Origin: Myxococcaceae bacterium
GTDB lineage: Bacteria > Myxococcota > Myxococcia > Myxococcales > Myxococcaceae
Assembly: GCA_025459425.1 (NCBI GenBank)
Contig: JALOQF010000008.1
Span: 1 to 47,496, forward strand
DNA: 47,496 nt
Direction of reading: 5' to 3'
Numbering within the stretch: the first letter of the stretch is position 1; each line of letters begins with the position of its first letter. The position numbers and the translations under genes were made by a program. Positions 18,151-26,686 of this stretch are shown here, one piece after another. The notes under the pieces were generated by a model. The model saw only the letters and a program-made list of their open reading frames with translations. It made no database searches and was not told the origin of the DNA.

Positions 18151-19275
18151 ATGCAGCGCCTGTTCGGGGAGCTCAAGCGGTACGTCGGTTTCTCGGCCGA
18201 CGACGAACGGCGCCTGCGCACGTTGCACCCGCGCGTGCTGCCGCACTTCGAGCGCACCATCGAACGCTTCTACGGCCGCATTCTCGAGCACGACGACGCC
18301 CGGGCCGCGCTCGAGCGGGGCGAGCGGCGCGTCGGCCACCTCAAGGTGACGCTCCTCCAGTGGATGGAGGAGCTCTTCCTGGGCCCGTGGGACGAGGCCT
18401 ACGTCGACCGCCGCGCCCGCATCGGCACCACCCACGTGCGCATCAGCCTGCCCCAGCACTACATGGTGACGGCCATGAGCATGGTGCGCAGCGACCTGCT
18501 CGACGTGCTCGACGCGCCGGACTTCGGCGACGACGACCGCCACTCGGTGCAGCGCGTGCTCGATCTCGATCTCGCCATCATGCTGCACACCTACCGGCTC
18601 GATCTCGAGGCCCGGCAGGCGCGCGCCGAGCGGCTCGCCACCTTCGGCCAGCTCGTCGGCTCCATCGGCCACGAGCTGCGCAACCCCCTGGGCGTCATCG
18701 AGACGAGCCTCTACGTGCTCAAGTCGAAGGTCGACGGCGACCCCCGCGTCTCGAAGCACCTCGATCGCATCTCGCACCAGGTGACGCTGGCCAACGACAT
18801 CATCACCCAGCTGCTCGACCTCATTCGCGACAAGCCGCTGGGCCGCCAGAAGGTCGACCTCGGGCGAATCTTCCTCGAGGTGGCGCAGGCAGTGACGCGC
18901 CCCGAGGGCGTGCAGATCGAGCTGCCGACGTACCCGACGGCCCCGGTGTCGGGCGACCCCGTGCAGCTGCGCCAGGTGGTGATGAACCTCGTCGAGAACG
19001 CCGTGCACGCGGCCTCACCGCAGGGCCGGGTGGTCATCGGGGCCGCCCGCGTGGGACAGTCGGTGGACGTGACCGTCGACGACACCGGCCCCGGCATCGA
19101 CCCGTCGATCGGTGGCCGCCTGTTCGAGCCGCTCATGACGACGAAGGCCAAGGGCATCGGGCTGGGGCTGGCCCTGGTGAAGCGCATCGTCGACCGCCAC
19201 GGCGGAATGATCGAAGCTTCGAAGAGCCCACTCGGGGGAGCCCGCTTCACCGTCCGACTTCAGGAGGCTTCATGA
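18151..19275 (+). CDS. Globin-coupled sensor histidine kinase
   Basis: 374 residues. Residues 1-150 fit the sensor-globin (protoglobin) family: YVGFSADDERRLRTLHP, FYGRILEH, and IGTTHVRISLPQHYM, where His95 is the expected proximal haem ligand. Residues 155-374 are a kinase: H box SIGHELRNPLG with His174, N box VMNLVENAVHAA, G boxes DDTGPGI and KGIGLGLALVKRIV. No membrane segment, so cytoplasmic. Such proteins usually sense oxygen or another gas at the haem and autophosphorylate in response. First gene of a three-gene operon; its stop overlaps the next start (ATGA). The downstream receivers are its likely targets. Confidence 0.88.
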   Translation: MQRLFGELKRYVGFSADDERRLRTLHPRVLPHFERTIERFYGRILEHDDARAALERGERRVGHLKVTLLQWMEELFLGPWDEAYVDRRARIGTTHVRISLPQHYMVTAMSMVRSDLLDVLDAPDFGDDDRHSVQRVLDLDLAIMLHTYRLDLEARQARAERLATFGQLVGSIGHELRNPLGVIETSLYVLKSKVDGDPRVSKHLDRISHQVTLANDIITQLLDLIRDKPLGRQKVDLGRIFLEVAQAVTRPEGVQIELPTYPTAPVSGDPVQLRQVVMNLVENAVHAASPQGRVVIGAARVGQSVDVTVDDTGPGIDPSIGGRLFEPLMTTKAKGIGLGLALVKRIVDRHGGMIEASKSPLGGARFTVRLQEAS

Positions 19276-19979
19276 CGCGTCACTACCTGCTCATCGATGA
19301 CAACGAGGCCTTCGCCGAGAACCTGGCCGAGATCCTCAGGGACACGGGGGCGAGCGTCGACGTGGCCCACGACGGCGTGCGCGCGCTCGAGCTGGTGAAG
19401 GAGAAGCGCTACGACGCCCTCGTCACCGACATGCGCATGCCCGGCATGAGCGGCGCCGAGGTGCTGCACGAGATCCGTCGGCTCGACCCGGGCGTGCCCG
19501 CGGTGCTGCTGTCGGCCTACAGCCTCAACGAGCAGCTGCGCATGGCCCGGCGCGACGGCCTGCTCGCGGTGCTGTCGAAGCCCCAGCAGATCCCGAGGCT
19601 CCTCAAGATCCTCGCGGCGGCGCGGCGCTCGGGCGCGGTGCTGCTGGTCGAAGACGACATCGCCCTGGCCGACAACCTCTCCGAGGCGTTGTGCGAGCGC
19701 GGCCTGACGGCGGTGACGGCCACGGAATTGAAAGAGCTCGCGTCGATCGAAGCCCAGCCCTTCGCGGCGCTGGTCGACTTGCGGCTGCCCGACGCGACCT
19801 TCGGCGAAGCGCTCCAGGCCGTCGAGTCGCGTTGGCCCGACACGCCGGCGATCGTGATGACGGCCTTCGGCCAGGAAGCCCAGGCCGTGGGCGCGAGGGA
19901 GTACGTGCACAAGCCGTTCGACACCGCCACCGTGCTGGCGCGGCTCGAGGCGCTCTACCGGGAGCCCAAGCCGGCGTGA
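19272..19979 (+). CDS. Double-receiver response regulator without output domain
   Basis: 235 residues made of two receiver domains and nothing else. The first has DD at 9-10, Asp53 in VTDMRMPG, and Lys103. The second has EDD at 127-129, Asp169 in LVDLRLPD and a Lys in VHKPFD; both look phosphorylatable. With no DNA-binding or enzymatic part, it is likely a phosphate relay or sink between the two flanking kinases. Start ATG overlaps the upstream stop, and its own stop overlaps the next GTG. Confidence 0.9.
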   Translation: MTRHYLLIDDNEAFAENLAEILRDTGASVDVAHDGVRALELVKEKRYDALVTDMRMPGMSGAEVLHEIRRLDPGVPAVLLSAYSLNEQLRMARRDGLLAVLSKPQQIPRLLKILAAARRSGAVLLVEDDIALADNLSEALCERGLTAVTATELKELASIEAQPFAALVDLRLPDATFGEALQAVESRWPDTPAIVMTAFGQEAQAVGAREYVHKPFDTATVLARLEALYREPKPA

Positions 19980-21061
19980 GCGCCCACATTCTGCTGGTCG
20001 AGGACAACACCGACTACGTCGAGAACCTGAAGGAGATCTTCGAGGAGCTCGGCCACGAGGTGCGCTCCGTGCACACGTGCGCGGGTGCGCGCGAGGTGGG
20101 CAAGGGCTGGCTGCAGGTGGCGCTGGTCGACCTGAAGCTGCCCGACGGCGACGGCACCGCGCTGGCCCGCCAACTCAAGGACGACAACCCCGACTGCGAG
20201 GTGATTCTGCTGACGGGGCACGCGTCGGTCGAGTCGGCCGCCGAGGCGGTGCGCGCTGGCGTGTGGGCCTACCTCATCAAGCCCTGCGCGGTGCCCGACC
20301 TGCTGGCGACGCTCGACAAGGCCACCCGGCACGTGCACGCCCAGCAAGAGAAGCGCGAGCTCGCGCGGCGCGCCCAGGTGGCCGAGAAGCTCGCGGCGGT
20401 GGGAACGCTGACCGCGGGCCTGTCACACGAGATCCGCAACCCGCTCAACGCCGCGGTGCTCCAGCTCTCGGTGCTCGAGCGGCGGGTGCGCAAGCTCGAG
20501 CACACCCAGCAGGGCCCGCTGCTCGAGCCGCTCACGCTGGTGCGCGACGAGATTCGCCGGCTCGAGCACATCGTGCAGGACTTCCTGCAGTTCGCGCGGC
20601 CGTTGCAGCTCGCCGTGAAGCCGACGGCGCTGGGGCCGCTGCTGCAGAAGGTGGTGGCCTTCATCATCACCGACGCCGATCGCCGTCAGGTGGGCCTCGA
20701 GGCCGACACCTCGCAGGCCTCGACCATCGCCGGCGACGCCGACCAGCTCCGCCAGGTGTTCATGAACCTCTTGCTCAACGCCTTCGACGCGGTGAAGGAA
20801 GGCGGGCGCGTGCGGCTGTCGTGCGAGGCGCACCCCGACGCCATCGCGGTGCACGTCGACGACGACGGCCCGGGCGTGCCGGCGGAGCACGCCGACCGCA
20901 TCTTCGAGCCGTTCTTCACCACCAAGTCGAAGGGCTCGGGCCTCGGCCTGCCCATCACCCACGCCATCGTCTCGCAGCACGGCGGCACGCTGAAGGTGAC
21001 GAAGGCGCCGCTCGGCGGGGCGCGCTTCACCGTGACGCTGCCCCGCGCGACCGAGCGGTGA
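19976..21061 (+). CDS. Receiver-histidine kinase hybrid
   Basis: 361 residues, GTG start overlapping the previous stop (GTGA). N-terminal receiver with ED at 10-11, Asp52 in LVDLKLPDGDG and Lys102. A helical linker follows (about 115-140), then an NtrB-like kinase: H box GLSHEIRNPLNAA with His151, N box MNLLLNAFDAV, DDDGPGVP, and KGSGLGLPITHAIV. Soluble. The receiver placed in front of the kinase suggests its activity is set by phosphate from another kinase, plausibly the globin kinase via the double receiver. It ends one base from the convergent NtrC-type gene, the natural candidate for its output. Confidence 0.92.
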   Translation: MSAHILLVEDNTDYVENLKEIFEELGHEVRSVHTCAGAREVGKGWLQVALVDLKLPDGDGTALARQLKDDNPDCEVILLTGHASVESAAEAVRAGVWAYLIKPCAVPDLLATLDKATRHVHAQQEKRELARRAQVAEKLAAVGTLTAGLSHEIRNPLNAAVLQLSVLERRVRKLEHTQQGPLLEPLTLVRDEIRRLEHIVQDFLQFARPLQLAVKPTALGPLLQKVVAFIITDADRRQVGLEADTSQASTIAGDADQLRQVFMNLLLNAFDAVKEGGRVRLSCEAHPDAIAVHVDDDGPGVPAEHADRIFEPFFTTKSKGSGLGLPITHAIVSQHGGTLKVTKAPLGGARFTVTLPRATER

Positions 21062-21062
21062 G

Positions 21063-22460
21063 TCAGTTCGGCTCGCTCGAATCGCCGGTGGGCATGGGCG
21101 CGCCAGCGTCCTGCTGGGCGTACTCCTTGAGCCGGTACTGAATCTTCCGCACCGAGATGCCCAGAATGTCGGCCGCGCGAGAGGTCGAGCCGTCGACCAT
21201 CTCGAGGGTGCGCAGAATGGCCTCGCGCTCGATCTCGTAGAGCGTCGCGCCCGGAATGAGGGTGTCGGCGCTGCGGTCTTTCGGGCGGGGACCGCGCATG
21301 GTGGTGGGCAGATCGTCGCTGGTGAGCTCGTTCTCGCGCGCCAGCACCACCGCGCGCTCGACCACGTTCGACAGCTCGCGCACGTTGCCGGGCCAGTCGT
21401 ACGAGAGCAGCGCGTTGAGCGTGCCCGGGGCGAGCCCCTTGACCACCTTGCCGTGCGCGTCGTTGTACTTCTCGATGAAGTGGCTCACGAGCGCGGGAAT
21501 GTCGCTCTTGCGCTTGCGCAGCGGCGGCAGCGTGACGCTCACCACGTTGAGCCGGTAGTAGAGATCTTCGCGGAACTTGCCGGCCTTCACCTCGGCCGCG
21601 AGATCCTTGTTCGTCGCCGCCACCACCCGCACGTCGACCTTCAGCGTCTGCGTGCCGCCGACGCGCTCGAACTCCTTCTGCTGCAGCACCCGCAACAGCT
21701 TCACCTGGAGCGCCGGGGTGACGTCGCCTATTTCGTCGAGGAAGAGCGTGCCGCCGTCGGCCAGCTCGAAGCGCCCTTCCCGCTTGCCGGCGGCGCCGGT
21801 GAACGAGCCCTTCTCGTGCCCGAACAGCTCGCTCTCGAGCAGCGTCTCGGACAGGGCCGCGCAGTTCACCTTCACGAAGGGCTTGTCGCGGCGCGGAGAC
21901 TCTTCGTGAATCGCCTGGGCGATGAGCTCCTTGCCGGTGCCCGACTCGCCCAGCACCAGCACCGTGGCCTTGGTGGGCGCCGCGCGCTTGACGACGTCGA
22001 AGACGGCCTGGAGCTCGCCCGACTCGCCGACGATGTTGTTGAAGCGGTGCTTCTCGTGGAGCCGCTCGCGCAGCATCGCGTTGTCGCGCCGCAGTTGGCG
22101 GGTCTCGAGCGCCTTCTCGAGCTTCACCAGCACCGCCGACACGTCGACCGGCTTGGTGATGTAGTCCTGCGCGCCCAGCCGCATCGCCTCGACGGCCGTC
22201 TCGATGCTGCCGAAGGCCGTGATCATGATGAACAGCGTGTCGAAGCCGTCGCCGCGCACCTTCTTCAGCAGCGCCAGCCCGTCGAGCCTCGGCATCTTGA
22301 TGTCGCACAGCACCGCGTCGGGGTTGAACGAGCTGAGCTTCTCGTACCCCGCTTCACCGTCGGCGGCCTCGGCCACCTCGTAGCCTTCTTCGCGCAGAAT
22401 CGTCGTCAGCCCGTCGCGCGCGTTCTGCTCGTCGTCAACCACCAGGATTCGATGTGTCAT
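21063..22460 (-). CDS. NtrC-family sigma-54-dependent response regulator
   Basis: 465 residues from ATG 22460 (AGGA upstream; a TTG at 22466 is also possible). Receiver domain with DD at 9-10, phosphoacceptor Asp53 and Lys103. AAA+ domain with Walker A GESGTGKE (171-178), sigma-54 contact loop GSFTGA (218-223, Ser instead of the usual Ala), Walker [12 protein letters not shown], and an arginine-finger region. C-terminal Fis-type helix-turn-helix ([17 protein letters not shown]). It activates -24/-12 promoters by ATP hydrolysis. Three such promoter matches lie 0.5-1.1 kb away, upstream of its own neighbours. It follows the usp gene by 48 bp on the same strand and may be read from the usp promoter. 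Confidence 0.95.
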   Translation of the reverse strand: MTHRILVVDDEQNARDGLTTILREEGYEVAEAADGEAGYEKLSSFNPDAVLCDIKMPRLDGLALLKKVRGDGFDTLFIMITAFGSIETAVEAMRLGAQDYITKPVDVSAVLVKLEKALETRQLRRDNAMLRERLHEKHRFNNIVGESGELQAVFDVVKRAAPTKATVLVLGESGTGKELIAQAIHEESPRRDKPFVKVNCAALSETLLESELFGHEKGSFTGAAGKREGRFELADGGTLFLDEIGDVTPALQVKLLRVLQQKEFERVGGTQTLKVDVRVVAATNKDLAAEVKAGKFREDLYYRLNVVSVTLPPLRKRKSDIPALVSHFIEKYNDAHGKVVKGLAPGTLNALLSYDWPGNVRELSNVVERAVVLARENELTSDDLPTTMRGPRPKDRSADTLIPGATLYEIEREAILRTLEMVDGSTSRAADILGISVRKIQYRLKEYAQQDAGAPMPTGDSSEPN

Positions 22461-22473
22461 GTGCAATTCCTGC

Positions 22474-22489
22474 GCGCCCTTTCGGGCGC
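22474..22489 (-). other. GNRA-capped hairpin between usp and the ntrC-type gene
   Basis: GCGCCC-GAAA-GGGCGC is a perfect six-pair stem with a GAAA tetraloop on the minus-strand RNA, just upstream of the ribosome site of the regulator gene. No U-tract follows, so it is more likely an mRNA-stability or partial-attenuation element than a simple terminator. Confidence 0.5.
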
Positions 22490-22508
22490 CGGTAAATTCT
22501 GCGTCTTT

Positions 22509-22919
22509 TCAGCGAACCACGAGAATCGGGCGCTTGCAGATGTGGACGAGGCGGTCGGTGACGCTCCCGATGAGCACCCGCGACACGGCGCCCCGGCCCT
22601 TCGAGCCGACGACGACGAGATCGAACGCGCCCTGCTCGGCGAGATCGGCCAGCCGCTCGGCCGGAGAGCCCGTGATGTTCTGACGTTCGCAGGTGACGCC
22701 GAGCTCCGTGGCAGCGCGCTCCAGCAGCCGCTCGCCGGCCTTCACGGCCTCTTCGGTCCACGGCTGAACGCCGAAGGGCACCTCGGGGGGCACGAAGGTG
22801 GGCGGCACCACGTGCGCCAGCGTGAGCGTTGCGCCCAGTCCTTTCGCGAGGGTGGCCGCGGTGCGGGCGGCGTGCATCGACGCGTCGGAACCATCAATCG
22901 CCACGAGGATTTTTTTCAT
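22509..22919 (-). CDS. Universal stress protein (UspA family)
   Basis: 136 residues from ATG 22919 (GGAG upstream). A single Usp domain: ILVAIDGSDAS at the start, and the ATP-binding signature GSKGRGAVSRVLIGSVTDRLV near the end, i.e. the ATP-binding subgroup. The C-terminus CKRPILVVR is typical of the family. Usp proteins help survival under starvation or energy stress. Divergent from the cytochrome-like gene, with a -24/-12 promoter match 27 bases or so before the start when counted from the predicted transcription start. Confidence 0.93.
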   Translation of the reverse strand: MKKILVAIDGSDASMHAARTAATLAKGLGATLTLAHVVPPTFVPPEVPFGVQPWTEEAVKAGERLLERAATELGVTCERQNITGSPAERLADLAEQGAFDLVVVGSKGRGAVSRVLIGSVTDRLVHICKRPILVVR

Positions 22920-22956
22920 GGGGCCGCTCCGGGAGAAAGAAGGTGTCGGGGGCTTC

Positions 22957-22972
22957 TGCACACGGCGGGCCG
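22957..22972 (-). promoter_or_regulatory. Sigma-54 (-24/-12) promoter match upstream of usp
   Basis: CGGCCCGCCGTGTGCA on the minus strand matches 9 of 12 fixed positions of TGGCACGNNNNTTGCA with the GG-N10-GC core spacing. The predicted start near 22946 leaves about 27 bases before the ATG. Confidence 0.4.
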
Positions 22973-22974
22973 AG

Positions 22975-22990
22975 TGGCGCCAGCCTTGCT
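22975..22990 (+). promoter_or_regulatory. Sigma-54 (-24/-12) promoter match upstream of the cytochrome-like gene
   Basis: TGGCGCCAGCCTTGCT has the GG-N10-GC core and 10 of 12 consensus positions. It is back to back with the usp element, two bases apart. The predicted start near 23001 would leave almost no leader before the ATG at 23003. Confidence 0.45.
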
Positions 22991-23002
22991 TGTCACCTCG
23001 TC

Positions 23003-23491
23003 ATGCGACGACTCGTGCTGGTGGTGGCGGCGGTGGTGTTCACGCAGAGCGCGCTCGCGCAGGAGAAGGCGAAGCCCGCGGAGCCGAAGCGCCCCGCCGA
23101 GAAGCGGGCCGAAGACGGGCTGACGAAGCCCGACTACCTGTCGGAGCTGGCGCGCCAGATGCTCCGCCGCCGCATGGAGCGACACGGCCGCGACATGACG
23201 ATGTTGATGACGGGCGTGGTGCTGCTCAAGCGCGAGGTGGTGCAGAGCCTTTCGGCCAACCTCGCCGCGGAGCCGCGCATCACCCGGCCGCTCCCCGACA
23301 GCCGCGACGAGCTGAACTCGGCCCTGCCGGAGCGCTTCTTCGTGCTGCAGGACGAGCTGCGCGATCGCGCCCGCCAGCTCGCCGAGACGGCGAAGACCGG
23401 CAAGGACAAGGAGCTGGGCGAATCATTCGCGCGGCTCACGCAAACCTGTGTTTCGTGTCACGCGACGTACCTCAACCCGAAGGGCGAATAG
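23003..23491 (+). CDS. Periplasmic c-type cytochrome-like protein with single CVSCH
   Basis: 162 residues. Signal peptide MRRLVLVVAAVVFTQSALA, cleavage near residue 19. A Lys/Pro/Ala-rich stretch follows, then mainly helical sequence, and one haem c attachment motif CVSCH at 149-153 near the C-terminus. The helix bundle plus C-terminal CxxCH is reminiscent of cytochrome c-prime or cytochrome b562-like four-helix haem proteins, which bind gases or carry electrons. The motif RMERHGRDM offers possible Met/His ligands. Divergent from usp and next to a sigma-54 regulator, which suggests a respiratory or redox-stress role. Confidence 0.8.
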   Translation: MRRLVLVVAAVVFTQSALAQEKAKPAEPKRPAEKRAEDGLTKPDYLSELARQMLRRRMERHGRDMTMLMTGVVLLKREVVQSLSANLAAEPRITRPLPDSRDELNSALPERFFVLQDELRDRARQLAETAKTGKDKELGESFARLTQTCVSCHATYLNPKGE

Positions 23492-23509
23492 CGCAACGAA
23501 TGCCGGAGG

Positions 23510-23524
23510 TTGATCGGCGATCAA
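23510..23524. other. Perfect palindrome TTGATCGGCGATCAA
   Basis: A six-pair inverted repeat with a three-base centre lies 18 bp after the cytochrome-like gene and about 35 bp before the -24 element of the next gene. It could be an activator or operator site. Confidence 0.3.
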
Positions 23525-23557
23525 GCGTCCGCTCGTCGGGGCCGTGACGCCGGTTGG

Positions 23558-23573
23558 TGGAATGGAGGTTGCA
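23558..23573 (+). promoter_or_regulatory. Sigma-54 (-24/-12) promoter match upstream of the DksA/TraR-like gene
   Basis: TGGAATGGAGGTTGCA matches 10 of 12 consensus positions with correct GG-N10-GC spacing. The predicted start near 23584 leaves a 46-base leader before ATG 23630 and 7 bases before ATG 23591. Confidence 0.45.
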
Positions 23574-23629
23574 GCCCAGGCCGCTTCATCATGGCGGGCG
23601 GGAAGCACCACGTCGGGTACGGAACGGGA

Positions 23630-23851
23630 ATGACGGCAGACGCCCGGCGGGCGCTGGTGGCGCGCCGAGAGACGTTGCGCCAGCAGCCCGTGAGCGACGC
23701 CGTCACCATGGAGCTCCGCGAGGTGGACGAGGCGCTGGCCCGCATCGACGGCGGCACGTGGGGCCGGTGCCTGCAGTGTGGCGGCGCCATCGGCAGAGAT
23801 CGCCTGCGCGCGGTGCCTGACGCGAAGTTCTGCGTCTCGTGCGGCCGGTAG
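23630..23851 (+). CDS. Small DksA/TraR-type C4 zinc-finger protein
   Basis: 73 residues from ATG 23630 (GGAACGGGA just before it); ATG 23591 would add 13 residues. A helical hairpin (about 5-40) leads to a four-cysteine zinc finger, CLQC at 47-50 and CVSC at 68-71, which is the TraR/DksA C-terminal fold. Its size fits TraR-like proteins that bind in the RNA polymerase secondary channel and mimic DksA with ppGpp. The tip acidic pair of DksA is not obvious. Convergent with ftsZ, 77 bp away. Confidence 0.8.
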   Translation: MTADARRALVARRETLRQQPVSDAVTMELREVDEALARIDGGTWGRCLQCGGAIGRDRLRAVPDAKFCVSCGR

Positions 23852-23870
23852 CGGCCTGGCGAAAACGACA

Positions 23871-23907
23871 CGGGCCGAGACGCGTCCGAGCGGACTGTCC
23901 CGGCCCG
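23871..23907 (-). terminator. Candidate terminator at the end of the dcw cluster
   Basis: CGGGCCG (23871-23877) and CGGCCCG (23901-23907) form an outer stem around an inner GTCC/GGAC hairpin, between the convergent DksA-like gene and ftsZ. Read on the minus strand, TTTT follows a few bases after the stem. It may serve both directions. Confidence 0.4.
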
Positions 23908-23928
23908 AGGTGTTGGCCCAGCCCGACG

Positions 23929-25245
23929 TCAGAGCGGCTCGTTGCCGTGGCCCTGGCGGCGGAGGAACGTCGGAATGTCGTACTGATCCTCGTCGAGCGA
24001 GAGCGACGCCGACGGGTCGCGCGTCACGATGCGCGGCGACTGCGGGCGCTCGGCGGTCGAGAGCTGACGGGCCCCCACGCGGGTGGGCACCAGCGTCCCC
24101 ACCGGCTCCTGGAGCTCGGCCGCGGAGCGGATGACGGTGGGCGCGACGGCCGCAGCAGGCGCCTGGGCGGTGACGGTGACGGGCGGCATGACGGCGGGCA
24201 CCGACGGCGACGACACCGTGCTGCCCGGAATGAGCGAGCCCTGCACGCCCGGCCGGAACTCGCCGGAGCCGCGCGAGACCTGCTTCGTCTCACGGCCCAC
24301 GAAGCCGGTCGCGATGACGGTGATCTTCACCTCGTCCTTCACGTTCTCGTCGACGAGCGAGCCGAAGATGATGTTGGCCTCGCTGTCGGCCGACTCCTGG
24401 GCGATCGAGATCGCCTCGTGAATCTCCTGCAGCGTGATGTCGCGACCCGCGGTGATGTTGATGAGCAGCCCGCGCGCGCCGTCGATGGTGACGTCTTCGA
24501 GGAGCGGCGAGGCGATGGCCTGCTCCATGGCGCGCAGCGCCCGCTTCTCACCCGACGCGCGGCCCGTGCCCATGAGCGCCAGGCCCTGCTCGCTCATGAT
24601 CGTCTTCACGTCGGCGAAGTCGACGTTGATGTACCCGTGGTACTGGATGAGGTCCGAGATGCCCTGCACGGCGTGCAGCAGCACCTCGTCGGCCTTGCGG
24701 AACGACTCGAGCAGCGGCAGCGGCTCGGTCTGCAGCGTCAGCAGCCGCTGGTTGGGAATCGTGATGAGCGTGTCGACGGCGGCCTTCAGTTCCTGCAGGC
24801 CCTGCTCGGCGGCCTTGCGGCGGCGGTTGCCCTCGAAGCTGAACGGCTTGGTGACGACGCCGACGGTGAGGGCGCCCAGCTCCCGCGCGATGTCGGCGAT
24901 GACCGGCGCGGCGCCAGTGCCCGTGCCGCCGCCCATGCCGGCGGTGACGAACACCATGTCGGCGCCCTCGAGCAGCCTGGCGATCTCGTCGCGCGACTCG
25001 GTGGCGGCCTGCCGGCCCATCTCGGGGTTCGCCCCGGCGCCCAGCCCGCGGGTGAGCTCCTTGCCGATCTGCAGCCGCGTGGGCGCCTTGTTGTTGGCGA
25101 GCGCCTGCACGTCGGTGTTGAGCGCGATGAAGTCGACGCGCTCGAGGCCGGACTGGATCATCGTGTTGACGGCGTTGCTGCCCGCTCCGCCGACGCCCAC
25201 CACCCGGATCTTCGCTGCCTGCTTGCTCTGTTCGAACTCGTTCAT
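23929..25245 (-). CDS. ftsZ: Cell division GTPase FtsZ
   Basis: 438 residues from ATG 25245. FtsZ polymerises into the Z-ring at midcell and recruits the divisome. Seen: [14 protein letters not shown] at 14-27, the tubulin signature GGGTGTG at 105-111, the T7-loop region [12 protein letters not shown], a variable Pro/Ala/Val-rich linker (about 330-420), and the C-terminal peptide [11 protein letters not shown] that binds FtsA and other partners. Full length. Preceded by a 145-bp gap that carries a motif shared with the ftsQ upstream region, so it may have its own control. Last gene of the cluster. Confidence 0.98.
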   Translation of the reverse strand: MNEFEQSKQAAKIRVVGVGGAGSNAVNTMIQSGLERVDFIALNTDVQALANNKAPTRLQIGKELTRGLGAGANPEMGRQAATESRDEIARLLEGADMVFVTAGMGGGTGTGAAPVIADIARELGALTVGVVTKPFSFEGNRRRKAAEQGLQELKAAVDTLITIPNQRLLTLQTEPLPLLESFRKADEVLLHAVQGISDLIQYHGYINVDFADVKTIMSEQGLALMGTGRASGEKRALRAMEQAIASPLLEDVTIDGARGLLINITAGRDITLQEIHEAISIAQESADSEANIIFGSLVDENVKDEVKITVIATGFVGRETKQVSRGSGEFRPGVQGSLIPGSTVSSPSVPAVMPPVTVTAQAPAAAVAPTVIRSAAELQEPVGTLVPTRVGARQLSTAERPQSPRIVTRDPSASLSLDEDQYDIPTFLRRQGHGNEPL

Positions 25246-25324
25246 GACTGGTCCTCGAAGGTCGATTCGGTGAAGAAAGGAATCCGGGCGGTTCGACTCT
25301 GGCCCGGGTGGAGGCCCCCGCAAG

Positions 25325-25347
25325 TTTTCAGCCACGTGGCTGTAGCG
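25325..25347 (-). repeat. Shared motif copy upstream of ftsZ
   Basis: On the minus strand CGCTACAGCCACGT (25347-25334) runs into a CAGCCACGTGGCTG palindrome and then AAAA. The same 14 bases occur upstream of ftsQ, also followed by GAAA and TTGCGGGG. Confidence 0.6.
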
Positions 25348-25390
25348 GGGTGTACCGGCGGGTGTCCGACGAAGGCCTACAGCCCCTCGC

Positions 25391-26626
25391 TCAGAACACC
25401 TCCTGGAGCCACTCGCCCATGCGGCGCTTCACCTTCTTGAAGACGTTCTCGCTCTCGCGGATGCGGAACATGCGGCGATCGAGGTTCTTGGCGCCGTAGA
25501 CCACCAGGCCGACGCCGGTCGCGTAGACGGGGCTCTTCACCACGTCGACGAGCCCGCCGATGCCGCGCGGCACGCCGCGGCGCACGGGCACGCCCATGAT
25601 CTCTTCGGCGAGCTCCGGCATGCCGGGCAGCAGCGTCGAGCCACCGGTGATGACGACGCCCGAGGCGAGCAGCTCGGAGAAGCCGTTGCGCTCGATCTCG
25701 TGGTGCACGAGCTGGAAGATCTCTTCGACGCGCGGCTCGAGGATCTCGGTGAGGATCTGCCGGCCCATCACGCGGGGCTCACGGCCGCCGACCGACGGCA
25801 CCTCGATCATCTCCTGCTTGTCCACCATCGAAGTGAGCGCGCAGCCATGCTTCTGCTTGATGCGCTCGGCCTGCTCCATCGGCGTGCGCAGACCCATCGC
25901 GATGTCGTTGGTGAGGTTGTGTCCGCCGAGCGCGATGACGGCCGTGTGCACGATCGAGCCGTTCTGGAAGATGGCGATGTCGGTGGTGCCGCCGCCGATG
26001 TCGACGAGGCAGACGCCCAGCTCCTTCTCCTCTTCGGTCAGCACGGCCTCGCTCGAGGCGAGCGGCTGCAGCACGATGTCGGCGACGTTGAGCCCGCCGC
26101 GGTTGGCGCACTTGACGATGTTCTGCGCGCTGGTGACGGCGCCGGTGACGATGTGCACGCGGGCCTCGAGGCGCGCGCCGGTCATGCCGAGCGGTTCCTT
26201 GATGCCCGACTGCTCGTCGACGATGAACTCCTGCGGGAGCACGTGAATGACTTCGCGGTCCACGGGGATGTTGACCGTCTTGGCCTGCTCGATGACGCGG
26301 GCGATGTCGGCGTCGCGCACCTCGCGGTCCTTCAGCGCCACCACGCCGCGGCCCCCGAAGCTCTTGATGTGGCCACCGGCGATGCCCGTGTAGACGTGGG
26401 TGATCTCGGTGCCGGCCATCGCCTCGGCCTCGTCGATGGCGCGCTGAATCGACTGCACGGTCGACTCGATGTTGACGACGACGCCCTTGCGAAGCCCGCG
26501 CGAGGGGTGTGAGCCGATGCCGATGATGTCGATGCCTTCGTCGGTCAGCTCGCCGACGATGGCGCAGATCTTCGTCGTGCCGATGTCGAGCCCGACGATG
26601 ATCTCTCCTCCCCGCTGCTTCGCCAT
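25391..26626 (-). CDS. ftsA: Cell division protein FtsA
   Basis: 411 residues from ATG 26626. An actin-fold ATPase that anchors FtsZ to the membrane. Seen: phosphate-1 loop [20 protein letters not shown]-like insertion, phosphate-2 [15 protein letters not shown], adenosine motif [13 protein letters not shown], and the C-terminal amphipathic membrane helix [17 protein letters not shown]. Lies 60 bp after ftsQ and 145 bp before ftsZ. Confidence 0.97.
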   Translation of the reverse strand: MAKQRGGEIIVGLDIGTTKICAIVGELTDEGIDIIGIGSHPSRGLRKGVVVNIESTVQSIQRAIDEAEAMAGTEITHVYTGIAGGHIKSFGGRGVVALKDREVRDADIARVIEQAKTVNIPVDREVIHVLPQEFIVDEQSGIKEPLGMTGARLEARVHIVTGAVTSAQNIVKCANRGGLNVADIVLQPLASSEAVLTEEEKELGVCLVDIGGGTTDIAIFQNGSIVHTAVIALGGHNLTNDIAMGLRTPMEQAERIKQKHGCALTSMVDKQEMIEVPSVGGREPRVMGRQILTEILEPRVEEIFQLVHHEIERNGFSELLASGVVITGGSTLLPGMPELAEEIMGVPVRRGVPRGIGGLVDVVKSPVYATGVGLVVYGAKNLDRRMFRIRESENVFKKVKRRMGEWLQEVF

Positions 26627-26686
26627 GTGTGTCTCCCTGGCGCCCCTCTCGGAGCGCCCGCCGTGCTGCAGGACCGAGCTCCCCTC

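Noticed and set aside
25246-25390. Small plus-strand frames in the ftsA-ftsZ gap as genes
   Set aside because: They lack ribosome sites and overlap conserved genes; the gap is better explained by regulatory sequence.
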